Position numbers and translations under genes: made by a program. From Nocardia inohanensis NBRC 100128 (GTDB lineage Bacteria; Actinomycetota; Actinomycetes; Mycobacteriales; Mycobacteriaceae), in NCBI RefSeq assembly GCF_001612945.1, contig NZ_BDBK01000002.1, forward strand, positions 558,001-622,000: DNA of 64,000 nt, read 5' to 3'. Within the stretch, counting starts at the first letter, position 1. Every line of letters begins with the position of its first letter. Of this stretch, positions 37,316-46,413 are shown in pieces. The notes under the pieces were generated by a model, which was given only the letters and a program-made list of their open reading frames with translations, made no database searches and had not been told where the DNA came from.

Positions 37316-37334
37316 TTTGGCAAGGCTTACCTAA
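37316..37334. promoter_or_regulatory. IdeR/DmdR-type iron box
   Basis: TTTGGCAAGGCTTACCTAA; on the minus strand TTAGGTAAGCCTTGCCAAA, matching 15 of 19 positions of the palindromic actinobacterial iron box TTAGGTTAGCCTAACCTAA, with a near-perfect first half. It lies about 75-95 bp upstream of the dioxygenase start and about 125 bp upstream of lpqU on the other side. It predicts Fe(II)-dependent repression of the diaminopropionate operon. The match is by eye. Confidence 0.65.
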
Positions 37335-37458
37335 AGCGTGTCGTGACAAATAGCTTCGATGCATGAAACGGCCAGCGGGAGGGTAACTGAAGCGCATCGA
37401 TGCGCGCGACTCGTCCCTTCGCTGTTCACGATTGTGGAAAGGAGCCCGATCCATCTGG

Positions 37459-38217
37459 ATGATGAACAGGGTGCGTCTCTCCAAGGCCGGTCTCCGCGCC
37501 ACCCCCTTACGCGCCGGCCTGCTGGGCTCGGTGTGTGCTCTCGTGCTGCTGACCGGTTGCGGCTCAGTCGATCTCACGCCCATCCCCGACGGCACCCCGC
37601 CGGGTCTCGGCGCGCCGCTGCCCGCCATCGACCTGGATGCGCCCGGCCGCAGCGCGGGACAGCTGTCCGCCTGGGCCGAGGAGAACTCGGGCCTGGGCAT
37701 CCCCACCACCTCGCTCGAGGCGTACGGCTACGCCGCCGCCGTCATGGCGCGTTCGCGTCCCGACTGCGGCATCGGCTGGACCACCATCGCCGGAATCGCT
37801 TCGGTCGAAAGCAAACACGGCACCCACAAGGGCGCGGATGTGTCATCGGACGGAAAAGTCAGCCCGCCCATCCGAGGCATCGCCTTGGACGGCAGTCCCG
37901 GCGTAGCTCTCATAAAGGACACCGACGGCGGCAAATTGGACGGCGACCCCGTCTACGACCGCGCCCTCGGTCCCATGCAGTTCATCCCCGAAACCTGGCA
38001 GCGCTGGGGCTTGGACGCCAACGGCGACGGCGTCGCCGACCCCGACAGCATCGACGACGCGGCCCTCACCACCGCCCGCTACCTCTGCGCCATGGGCGGC
38101 GACCTGACCGCGGCCCCCGGCTGGGAAAAAGCGTTGCTGACCTACAACCAGTCCACCGCCTACATGAAGAAGGTCCGCGACCGAGCCGCTGCGTACAGTG
38201 TGGGCCGCAAAGCCTGA
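37459..38217 (+). CDS. lpqU: LpqU-like lytic transglycosylase lipoprotein
   Basis: 252 residues. The signal peptide LLGSVCALVLLTGCGS has the lipobox Cys at about residue 29. The soluble-lytic-transglycosylase-like domain contains IASVESKHGTHKG with the likely catalytic Glu, GPMQFIPETWQRWGLDANGD, and AARYLC/MGGDL-type segments. It would cleave peptidoglycan glycan strands outside the membrane. ATG 37459 is used; the frame opens 27 bases earlier with TTG, and AAAGGAG is 14 bases before the ATG, a little far. Its place before eno matches Rv1022 in M. tuberculosis. Confidence 0.85.
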   Translation: MMNRVRLSKAGLRATPLRAGLLGSVCALVLLTGCGSVDLTPIPDGTPPGLGAPLPAIDLDAPGRSAGQLSAWAEENSGLGIPTTSLEAYGYAAAVMARSRPDCGIGWTTIAGIASVESKHGTHKGADVSSDGKVSPPIRGIALDGSPGVALIKDTDGGKLDGDPVYDRALGPMQFIPETWQRWGLDANGDGVADPDSIDDAALTTARYLCAMGGDLTAAPGWEKALLTYNQSTAYMKKVRDRAAAYSVGRKA

Positions 38218-38276
38218 GTCGGTGTTGACCAGCCCGATTCAAGGAGATTGTCCCTTCGTCAATCCAGTTCGCCCAA

Positions 38277-38367
38277 GGTTCGCGGCCGTCTGATTCTGGA
38301 CTGACGGAGCGGGGGAGCGAAGCGGAGGAGCGGAGGAGGGAAGAATCAGACATAGGGGCCGCGAACC
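38277..38367. repeat. Long hairpin with purine-rich loop between lpqU and eno
   Basis: Arms GGTTCGCGGCC (38277-38287) plus GTCTGATTCT (38288-38297) pair with AGAATCAGAC (38342-38351) and GGCCGCGAACC (38357-38367), 21 bp in all with a 5-nt bulge. The 44-nt loop is rich in GGAGCGAAGCGGAGG-type units, which recur just outside at 38373-38386. It could end lpqU transcription, or be a dispersed repeat element. Confidence 0.6.
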
Positions 38368-38407
38368 ACGCCCGGAGCGAAGCGGAGGGCAGATCGGACA
38401 CTGCTAG

Positions 38408-39757
<1,350 letters not shown>

Positions 39758-39784
39758 GAATCCCAACGGAGTTCGAGGTGTGAG

Positions 39785-40465
39785 ATGACGGAGCGACGGG
39801 CACGCGGCACCAGTCCGGCCGGACGCGGTGATCGCCGCCCGTCGCGGTCCGCCAAATCACGCACCGGGGGTAAGCGCGCCGATTCGGCGCGCACCACCTC
39901 CGAGTCACGGACCGGCGGCGGGAAGGCCAAGAGCCCCCGCGGCCGGACCACCTCGCGCACCACTGCCGGGAAGCGAGCGGTGAATCGCCGGACGAAGGCG
40001 AAATCCGGTCGCACCGAACACAAGATCCTCGGGCTCTCCACCGGCCGCGCGGTACTGCTGGCCGCCGTGCTGTGCGGGCTGGCGCTGACGCTGGCCGTCC
40101 CGCTGCGCACCTACTTCACCCAGCGTGCCGAAGCCACCCAATTGGCTTCCCAGCGGGCGCAATTGGAGGAGGAAGTGGCCAAGCTGCGCGATCGCCGTGC
40201 GCAGCAACAGGATCCGAGCTACATCAAGGCCGAGGCGAAGGATCGCCTGCGCCTGGTGATGCCCGGTGAAACCCCCTACATCGTGCAGGTCGCCGGCATC
40301 GAACAGCCGGCCGTGCCGATCCCCGCCGCCAAGACGCGGGAACCAGACCCCTGGTACACGGAGCTGTGGCGCTCCATCTCCTCGCCGCAACCCGTTGCCG
40401 CAGCACCGAATCCGGCCCCGCCCGGACCCGCAGTGATCCCGACCGAGGAAGGAAAACCCAGGTGA
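39785..40465 (+). CDS. FtsB/DivIC-like septum formation initiator protein
   Basis: 226-residue bitopic membrane protein. A long, basic Arg/Lys/Ser/Gly-rich cytoplasmic tail (about 1-80) is followed by one helix (AVLLAAVLCGLALTLAVPL) and a coiled coil (QLASQRAQLEEEVAKLRD) with DPSYIKAEAKDRLRLVMPGE, the DivIC/FtsB signature, and a proline-rich C-terminus. It would act in the FtsL-FtsQ-FtsB divisome complex. It is the counterpart of Rv1024 by position. Its TGA overlaps the GTG start of the DUF501 gene. Confidence 0.87.
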   Translation: MTERRARGTSPAGRGDRRPSRSAKSRTGGKRADSARTTSESRTGGGKAKSPRGRTTSRTTAGKRAVNRRTKAKSGRTEHKILGLSTGRAVLLAAVLCGLALTLAVPLRTYFTQRAEATQLASQRAQLEEEVAKLRDRRAQQQDPSYIKAEAKDRLRLVMPGETPYIVQVAGIEQPAVPIPAAKTREPDPWYTELWRSISSPQPVAAAPNPAPPGPAVIPTEEGKPR

Positions 40466-41001
40466 CTTCAGCCGAGAACCGCCCATCCGAGCAGGATCTC
40501 GAGGTAGTCGCCAAACAACTCGGCCGGGAGCCGCGCGGCGTGCTGGCGATCGCCTACCGCACCCCGGACGGCCTGCCCGCGGTCGTGAAGACCGCCCCCA
40601 AGCTGCCGGACGGCACGCCGTTCCCGACGCTGTACTACCTCACCGATCCCCGCCTCACCGCCGAGGCGAGCCGCCTCGAGACCACCGGTCTCATGCGCGA
40701 TATGAGCGAAAGGCTCACGCGGGACCCCGAATTGGCCGCCTCGTATCGCAAGGCGTACGAGAGCTACCTGTCCGAGCGCAATGCCATCGAGGATCTCGGT
40801 ACCGACTTCGCCGGCGGCGGCATGCCCGATCGGGTGAAGTGCCTGCACGTGCTCATCGCGCACTCCCTGGCCAAGGGCCCGGGCCTGAACCTGCTCGGCG
40901 ACGAAGCCGTCGCCTTGGCCGCCGACAACGGCTTGCGCGGCACCGCGATTCCGGCAGACTGGCCGCACAGCGAGCAGTACCGGGCGAAGTCGGAGGACTA
41001 G
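40462..41001 (+). CDS. DUF501 family protein
   Basis: 179-residue soluble protein matching DUF501 (Rv1025-like). LGREPRGVLAIAYRTPDGLP, PTLYYLTDPRLTAEASRLE and MPDRVKCLHVLIAHSLAKG, with a conserved Cys/His pair (KCLHVLIAH), define the family. The frame is open further upstream, but GTG at 40462 overlaps the preceding stop (GTGA) and gives the family N-terminus. The function is unknown; the conserved neighbourhood (ftsB-like, ppx) suggests a housekeeping role. It is 4 bp upstream of ppx. Confidence 0.87.
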   Translation: MTSAENRPSEQDLEVVAKQLGREPRGVLAIAYRTPDGLPAVVKTAPKLPDGTPFPTLYYLTDPRLTAEASRLETTGLMRDMSERLTRDPELAASYRKAYESYLSERNAIEDLGTDFAGGGMPDRVKCLHVLIAHSLAKGPGLNLLGDEAVALAADNGLRGTAIPADWPHSEQYRAKSED

Positions 41002-41005
41002 ATAC

Positions 41006-41983
41006 ATGAGCGAGCGGATCGCGGGCATCGACTGCGGCACCAATTCCATCCGGCTGCTGATCGCGGACGTGACGCGCACGGTGCCCTCACACGAGAGCGA
41101 TGGCGCCGCACCGCATCTCACCGACGTGCACCGCGAGATGCGGATCGTGCGCCTGGGCCAGGGCGTGGACGCCACCGGTTCGCTCAATCCCGAAGCCATC
41201 GAACGCACCCGGGTCGCGCTGCACGATTACGTGGACCTGATGCGCAAGCACGGCGTCACCCGCGTGCGCATGGTCGCCACCTCCGCCACCCGCGACGCCG
41301 CCAACCGCGACGACTTCTTCACCATGACCGCCGACGAACTGGGCCGGGCCGTGCCGGGTGCGGTGGCCGAGGTCATCACCGGCGACGAAGAGGCCCGCCT
41401 GTCCTTCGCGGGCGCGGTCGGTGAATTGAACGCCGACGAAGGGCCTTTCGTGGTCGTCGATCTCGGCGGCGGCTCCACCGAAGTGGTGCTGGGCGACGCC
41501 GGCGGCGTCGCCTCGGCCTACTCCGCCGATATCGGCTGCGTGCGGATCACCGAACGCTGCCTGCACGGCAATCCGCCCACCCGCGAAGAGGTCGCGGCGG
41601 CCCGCTTCTTCGCCTCCGAGCGGCTCGCGCAAGCCTTCGGAGTGGTTCCGGTGGAGCGCGCCCACACCTGGGTCGGCGTCGCCGGGACCATGACCACGCT
41701 CGCGGCGATCGCCCTAGACCTGCCCGAATACGATTCCGAGCGTGTGCATCTCACCCGCCTGCCGCTGGCCGACGTGCGTAAGGTGTGCGATCGCCTGATC
41801 GGCATGGACCACGACGCCCGGGCGGCGCTCGGCCCGATGCATCCCGGCCGGGTGGATGTGATCGGCGGCGGCGCGGTCATCACCGAAGTGCTGGCCGACG
41901 AGCTGGCCCGGCGGGCCGGCATTACCGAGCTGATCGTCAGCGAGCACGACATCCTAGACGGAATCGCGCTCTCCATCGCCTGA
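41006..41983 (+). CDS. ppx: Ppx/GppA-type exopolyphosphatase
   Basis: 325-residue ASKHA-fold phosphatase that releases phosphate from polyphosphate or hydrolyses pppGpp. The first phosphate loop is GIDCGTNSIRLLIADV, the second VVDLGGGSTEVVLGD, the catalytic Glu is in TSATRDAANRDDFF plus VITGDEEARLSFAGAV, and the adenosine motif is VIGGGAVITEVLADEL. It is the short two-domain form, like Rv1026 (Ppx2). It closes the eno-ftsB-DUF501-ppx run; GGAGG lies before the ATG. Confidence 0.93.
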   Translation: MSERIAGIDCGTNSIRLLIADVTRTVPSHESDGAAPHLTDVHREMRIVRLGQGVDATGSLNPEAIERTRVALHDYVDLMRKHGVTRVRMVATSATRDAANRDDFFTMTADELGRAVPGAVAEVITGDEEARLSFAGAVGELNADEGPFVVVDLGGGSTEVVLGDAGGVASAYSADIGCVRITERCLHGNPPTREEVAAARFFASERLAQAFGVVPVERAHTWVGVAGTMTTLAAIALDLPEYDSERVHLTRLPLADVRKVCDRLIGMDHDARAALGPMHPGRVDVIGGGAVITEVLADELARRAGITELIVSEHDILDGIALSIA

Positions 41984-42109
41984 TTGGCGATTTTTCAGCT
42001 ATCCGACCGCTTGTCGAGCGGTGTTTCATCAGGCCGTTTCCGGGTAAATGTGACGTGAGTCAACCCATGAGGTTGCTGTCAGATTGCCCAATATGGGAAG
42101 GTCTGATTC

Positions 42110-43576
42110 ATGTCAGAGGTAGCGCACCCCGCGAAGCCGGTCTCCGAACGCACCCTGTTCGGCCACCCCATCGGCCTCGCGAATCTGTTCGGCGTCGAGC
42201 TGTGGGAACGGTTCTCGTTCTACGGCATGCTCACGATTCTCGGCTACTACCTCTACTACTCGGCCACCGACGGCGGCCTGGGCATGGAGAAGGCCACCGC
42301 CACCGGCATCGTCGGCGCCTACGGCGGCCTGGTCTACCTCTCGACCGTGCTCGGCGGCTGGCTTGCCGACCGGGTGCTGGGGATGGAGCGCACCGTCTTC
42401 TACGGCGGTGTGGTGGTCATGGCCGGCCATATCGCGCTGGCGGTCATCCCCGATCTGGCGGGCGTCGCGGTCGGTCTGATCCTGGTGGCCTTGGGCTCCG
42501 GCGCACTCAAAGCTAACGCCTCCTCACTGCTGGGCACCCTGTATTCGAAGGGCGACCCGCGCGCGGACGGCGGCTTCACCCTCTTCTATCTGGGCATCAA
42601 TCTGGGCGCCTTCGCGGGCCCGCTGATCACCGGCCTGCTCCAGTCGCATGTCGGCTTCCACTACGGCTTCGGCGCGGCCGCGGTCGGTATGGCGCTCGGC
42701 CTGACCCAGTACGTGGTCTTCCGCCGCAATCTCGGCGAGCACGGCCGCGAGGTGCCGAACCCGCTGCCGCACACCGCCGTTCCGAAGTCCATCGCCTTCA
42801 TCGCCGCCTTCATCGCGGTCGTCGTCATCGCCTGGCTCACCGAGCTGCTCACCCTGGAGAACCTGCCCGACGTCACCACCGGCGCCATCGCCGTGGCCTC
42901 CATCGCCTACTTCGCCATCATGCTCACCAGCGCGAAAGTCGATGCGACGGAACGCACCCGGGTCCGCGCCTATATCCCGCTCTTCATCGCCAACGCCGTC
43001 TTCTGGTCTCTCTTCCAGCAGATCTTCACCGTCCTGGCGGTCTACTCCGACGAACGCATCAACTGGAACGTCTTCGGCTGGGATGCCCCGCCCAACTGGA
43101 TCGGCTCCATGGAACCGGTCTGGATCATCGCCCTGTCCCCGCTGTTCGCCATCATGTGGACCCGCCTCGGCAACCGCGCCCCCTCCACCCCGCGCAAATT
43201 CTCCCTCGGCGTGGTCGGCATGGGCGCCGCCTTCCTGCTCTTCGCCCTCTTCTCCGGCACCGAAGGCAAAACCGTCCCCATCCTCTTCGTCTTCGTAGTC
43301 CTCGGCGGCTTCGCCATCTCCGAACTGCTGCTCTCCCCGATCGGCTTGGCCGTCACAACCAAACTGGCCCCCAACGCCTTCCGAGCCCAGATGATGGCCC
43401 TCTACTTCTTCTCGGTAGGCATCGGCACCTCCATGTCCGGCGTCCTCTCCAAGTTCTACGACCCCTCCCACGAACTCGCCTACTTCGGCATCACCGGCCT
43501 GATCGCCATCGCCGTGGGCATCGTCGTCTGGGCCATCTCCCCCTGGGTCTCCAAACACATGGAAGGCGTCCACTGA
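42110..43576 (+). CDS. POT/PTR family proton-coupled di-/tripeptide transporter
   Basis: 488-residue inner-membrane transporter of about 14 helices. The ExxER-type signature is VELWERFSFYGMLTILGYYL at about residues 26-45. GAYGGLVYLSTVLGGWLADR and FTLFYLGINLGAFAGPLITG are the two PTR2 family patterns. It imports short peptides with protons. GGGAAGG precedes the ATG. A strong hairpin follows the stop. It is a single gene, separated by 126 bp from ppx. Confidence 0.93.
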   Translation: MSEVAHPAKPVSERTLFGHPIGLANLFGVELWERFSFYGMLTILGYYLYYSATDGGLGMEKATATGIVGAYGGLVYLSTVLGGWLADRVLGMERTVFYGGVVVMAGHIALAVIPDLAGVAVGLILVALGSGALKANASSLLGTLYSKGDPRADGGFTLFYLGINLGAFAGPLITGLLQSHVGFHYGFGAAAVGMALGLTQYVVFRRNLGEHGREVPNPLPHTAVPKSIAFIAAFIAVVVIAWLTELLTLENLPDVTTGAIAVASIAYFAIMLTSAKVDATERTRVRAYIPLFIANAVFWSLFQQIFTVLAVYSDERINWNVFGWDAPPNWIGSMEPVWIIALSPLFAIMWTRLGNRAPSTPRKFSLGVVGMGAAFLLFALFSGTEGKTVPILFVFVVLGGFAISELLLSPIGLAVTTKLAPNAFRAQMMALYFFSVGIGTSMSGVLSKFYDPSHELAYFGITGLIAIAVGIVVWAISPWVSKHMEGVH

Positions 43577-43587
43577 TCCGATTGCGC

Positions 43588-43617
43588 CACAGGCCCGGCC
43601 ACCCCGCCGGGCCTGTG
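43588..43617 (+). terminator. Terminator hairpin after the peptide transporter
   Basis: Perfect 12-bp stem CACAGGCCCGGC / GCCGGGCCTGTG, 6-nt loop, starting 11 bases after the stop. No long T-run follows (CTGTACTTCC). Confidence 0.75.
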
Positions 43618-43690
43618 CTGTACTTCCATCCAGAATCACCCGCGAGGGTGATTCCAGCACGACCGTACGGCTCGGTAGTCTGACCCAGAC

Positions 43691-43764
43691 GCCCCCGTAG
43701 CCCAATTGGCAGAGGCAGCGGACTTAAAATCCGCCAAGTGTCGGTTCGAGCCCGACCGGGGGCA
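43691..43764 (+). tRNA. tRNA with anticodon TAA (nominal Leu), short variable loop
   Basis: A good cloverleaf: acceptor GCCCCCG / CGGGGGC, D-arm with TTGGC loop, anticodon arm GCGGA-CTTAAAA-TCCGC (anticodon TAA), 5-nt variable loop CAAGT, T-arm GTCGG-TTCGAGC-CCGAC, discriminator A and an encoded CCA (43765-43767). Anticodon TAA reads UUA, normally leucine, but bacterial tRNA-Leu has a long variable arm, which is absent here. The amino-acid identity is therefore uncertain. Confidence 0.85.
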
Positions 43765-43985
43765 CCACCGACACAATCACTCGACGAGCTGCACGGCCTC
43801 ACCGAAATGTCGCTCACCATTGCCGAATCCGGCGAGCTCGCCCGGAGCCGTGCTCGGGCGGCGGAGCTGGGCCGGGCCATGCTCGCCGGACCGTCTGATG
43901 CACGGCGTCGACGGATTTGCCTGTCGCGGAGGCGATCTCGTCGTGGTCGAGTGCACGAAACGCTCGGTGTGCTCATCGATGGAAA

Positions 43986-45179
43986 TTACAGCCGCACAGT
44001 CCTCTCCGGCTCGGCCGGACGCAACTCCTTGCGCCTGCCCAAGCCCATGAAGGTGGGGATCGCGCCGGGCTTGCGGGCCTCCTTGCGGATGGTCGCGATC
44101 GGCCCGGCGAGGCCCACCCGCTCCTTGATCTGCCCGGCCACGCGCCCGCCGAGGTACATCGACACGGGTGTGTCGTCACGGCGGCTGAACTGCATCACAC
44201 CCGCGTGGCTCCCCAAACCCAGGGTGCACGCCACGAACGCCACATCCAGCACGCCGGGTTCGGTTCCGGCGATGCGGGCCAGCACGGCGTCGGCGGCCTG
44301 GGCACCCAGGGGCTGGGCGGCATAACAGCTCATCCGCAGTGGCCGCCCCGAGGGTGCGACCGCGTCCCCGGCTGCGACGATGCGATCGTCGTCGATACTG
44401 GTCAGCCTCTCATCGGTCAGCAACCGGCCCAGCTCGTCGGTGCGCAGGCCACTGTTCGCGGCCAGCTCGGGCACCCCGAACCCGGCGGTCCAGATGGTGA
44501 GCGCACAGGGCAGCTCTTCGCCATCGGCCAACACCACCCCGTCGCGCCGCACCTCGCGCACACGCGCTTGCTCACGTACCTCGACCCCGTTCCCCGCCAG
44601 CCATTTCGCCACCGACCGGCGCGCCGGATTCGAGAAATTCGCCGCCAACCTATCGCCACTCACGATCGTGACGGTGCGCCCCTGTTCGACGAGTTCGGCG
44701 GCCGTCTCGATGCCGGTGAGCCCGCCGCCGACCACGACGATCGGTGCCTCGGCGGGAACCTCCGCCAGCGCGGCTCGCAGCCGCTGAGCGTGTTCGTATT
44801 CGGCGATCGGGTAGGCGAACTCGGCCGCACCAGGTACCGACGCGGGCAGCGCGGCCGTGCTGCCGACCGCATAGATCACATAGTCGTACCCGAGCGCGCG
44901 ACCCGACCCCAGTTCCACTCTGCGAGCAGCGGTATCGATACGGACCGCACTATCCACGACCAACCGCACACCCGCGCCGAGCAGCGTGTCGTAATCGATA
45001 ACAGCGTCACCGGTACCCGCCACGAACTGATGCAACCGCATCCGCTCCACGAACCGAGGGCGCGGATTGACCAGCGTGATCTCGATATCCTCACGCAGCC
45101 GAAGCCGATTAGCCGCTACGGCACCGGCGTAACCGCCGCCGATGACAACAACTTTGGTGATGGCGTTCAATTCACTCAT
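43986..45179 (-). CDS. NDH-2-like FAD-dependent NAD(P)H oxidoreductase
   Basis: 397-residue flavoprotein of the type-II NADH dehydrogenase/FSP1-like family. The FAD motif KVVVIGGGYAGAVAANRLRL is at the N-terminus, DYVIYAVGS in the middle, the NAD(P) motif IVVVGGGLTGIETAAELVEQ at about 149, and the second FAD motif IVAAGDAVAPSGRPLRMS at about 288. It lacks obvious transmembrane helices. ATG at 45179 gives the family-like start; the open frame reaches 12 codons further. It would pass electrons from NAD(P)H to a quinone or other acceptor. It is divergent from the two-gene system, with a 241-bp gap. Confidence 0.86.
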   Translation of the reverse strand: MSELNAITKVVVIGGGYAGAVAANRLRLREDIEITLVNPRPRFVERMRLHQFVAGTGDAVIDYDTLLGAGVRLVVDSAVRIDTAARRVELGSGRALGYDYVIYAVGSTAALPASVPGAAEFAYPIAEYEHAQRLRAALAEVPAEAPIVVVGGGLTGIETAAELVEQGRTVTIVSGDRLAANFSNPARRSVAKWLAGNGVEVREQARVREVRRDGVVLADGEELPCALTIWTAGFGVPELAANSGLRTDELGRLLTDERLTSIDDDRIVAAGDAVAPSGRPLRMSCYAAQPLGAQAADAVLARIAGTEPGVLDVAFVACTLGLGSHAGVMQFSRRDDTPVSMYLGGRVAGQIKERVGLAGPIATIRKEARKPGAIPTFMGLGRRKELRPAEPERTVRL

Positions 45180-45420
45180 GCCCACTAGACGCACCACACC
45201 GCCGCGTTCTGACATGAAGTGACACGCATCACATTATTTGGGCTGATGCATGTGCAGCTTCTCGAGGTGTTCGAGGGGTACGGAGCGGCATAGGCACTCG
45301 GTGAGGCGATACGGGGGCGGTCCCCCGGGGTGGATCAGATTTCGCATCCCGTCCAATCTGTCACGTGTGGTCGATGTTCTCCGTTATGTTGTTGAGCCAC
45401 AACGGTCTTGGAGGGGTGCG

Positions 45421-46413
45421 ATGGTAGATCAGCTCGACGTAGGTAACGCCAGGGAGGGCATCGGCAGGACCGTCGACAGTCTCGGCAAGGCGGCGCGAAC
45501 CGCTTCCTCTCAGTTCGCCGGGCAGGTCGGCAACGTCAAGGACGTTGCCAGGGGCAGGGTCGAGAAGCTGACTGCGAAAGGGCCGGACCCTTATGACGTC
45601 GCCGTAGCGGAGTACAACGGCGCCTTCACTGCGATGGCCGACAGGGGGCTGTCGCTCTTGCGTCAGCGTGAACGTTCGACGGACCTGATCGAGCTGGTCG
45701 AGCAGTTGGTGAACAGCATCGCCAACACCCCGAAATCATTCGACACCGACTTCGACGAGATCGAGGTACATCGGAAACGGTTCCTGCACGCGGAGGATTT
45801 CGCTCAGAAGGAGCTGGAAGCGGCGCGGTTGTCGGCGGCCGGTACCGGCGCCGGGTTCGCGGCGGGCACCGCGGTAGCGAGCCTGGCGCCGTCGGCGGCG
45901 ATGTGGGTCGCCACGACCTTCGGGACGGCTTCGACCGGCACCGCGATCTCGACCCTTTCCGGGGCGGCGGCCAGCCAGGCAGCACTGGCGTGGCTCGGTG
46001 GCGGCGCGGTGGCCGCCGGTGGCGGCGGCACCGCGGCAGGCACCACACTGCTCGCGCTGGCCGGCCCGATCGGCTGGACCATCGCGGGCGCGACCCTGCT
46101 CGCGTCGATCGCTCTGTTCGCGAAGAAGAAGTTCGAGAACCGAGAGGCGAAACACGAAGCGCTGACAGCGATAAAGCGCAACACCGCCCTCGTCAAAGGC
46201 ATGGATGCTCAGATCGACGATCTCCTTCAGCGGACGAGCTTGCTCCGCGAAGGACTGGTGAAGAGATACGGCGAAGCGCTGGTGTACTTCCGCGCCGACT
46301 TCCACACCCTCGACCCCGCCGGGCGGTCGATGCTGGCTGCGTTGGTGAACAACACGAAGTCGTGCGCGACCATGCTGAGCATGCGCGTCGAACAGGATGC
46401 CGATGGTGAGTGA
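45421..46413 (+). CDS. Uncharacterised hydrophobic-hairpin protein, first gene of a two-gene system
   Basis: 330 residues. The N-terminal 135 residues are amphipathic and helical. Residues about 138-234 form a long Gly/Ala-rich hydrophobic region (AALAWLGGGAVAAGGGGTAA, LLALAGPIGWTIAGATLLAS) that could insert as a hairpin. A basic KKKFENREAK and a helical C-terminal part follow. The LAWLGGGxxAAGGGGxAAG pattern is one I recognise from many uncharacterised bacterial proteins, but no function is known to me. TTGGAGGGG precedes the ATG. The gene overlaps the next one by about 17 bases. GC appears lower than in flanking genes. Confidence 0.7.
   Translation: MVDQLDVGNAREGIGRTVDSLGKAARTASSQFAGQVGNVKDVARGRVEKLTAKGPDPYDVAVAEYNGAFTAMADRGLSLLRQRERSTDLIELVEQLVNSIANTPKSFDTDFDEIEVHRKRFLHAEDFAQKELEAARLSAAGTGAGFAAGTAVASLAPSAAMWVATTFGTASTGTAISTLSGAAASQAALAWLGGGAVAAGGGGTAAGTTLLALAGPIGWTIAGATLLASIALFAKKKFENREAKHEALTAIKRNTALVKGMDAQIDDLLQRTSLLREGLVKRYGEALVYFRADFHTLDPAGRSMLAALVNNTKSCATMLSMRVEQDADGE

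Noticed and set aside
42524..43705. Minus-strand frame opposite the peptide transporter
   Set aside because: Gly/Asp/Glu-rich shadow of a membrane-protein gene, with no ribosome site and no recognisable domain.
43767..43985. Possible integration scar next to the tRNA
   Set aside because: No repeat of the tRNA 3' end and no integrase were found in the window, so no attachment site can be supported.
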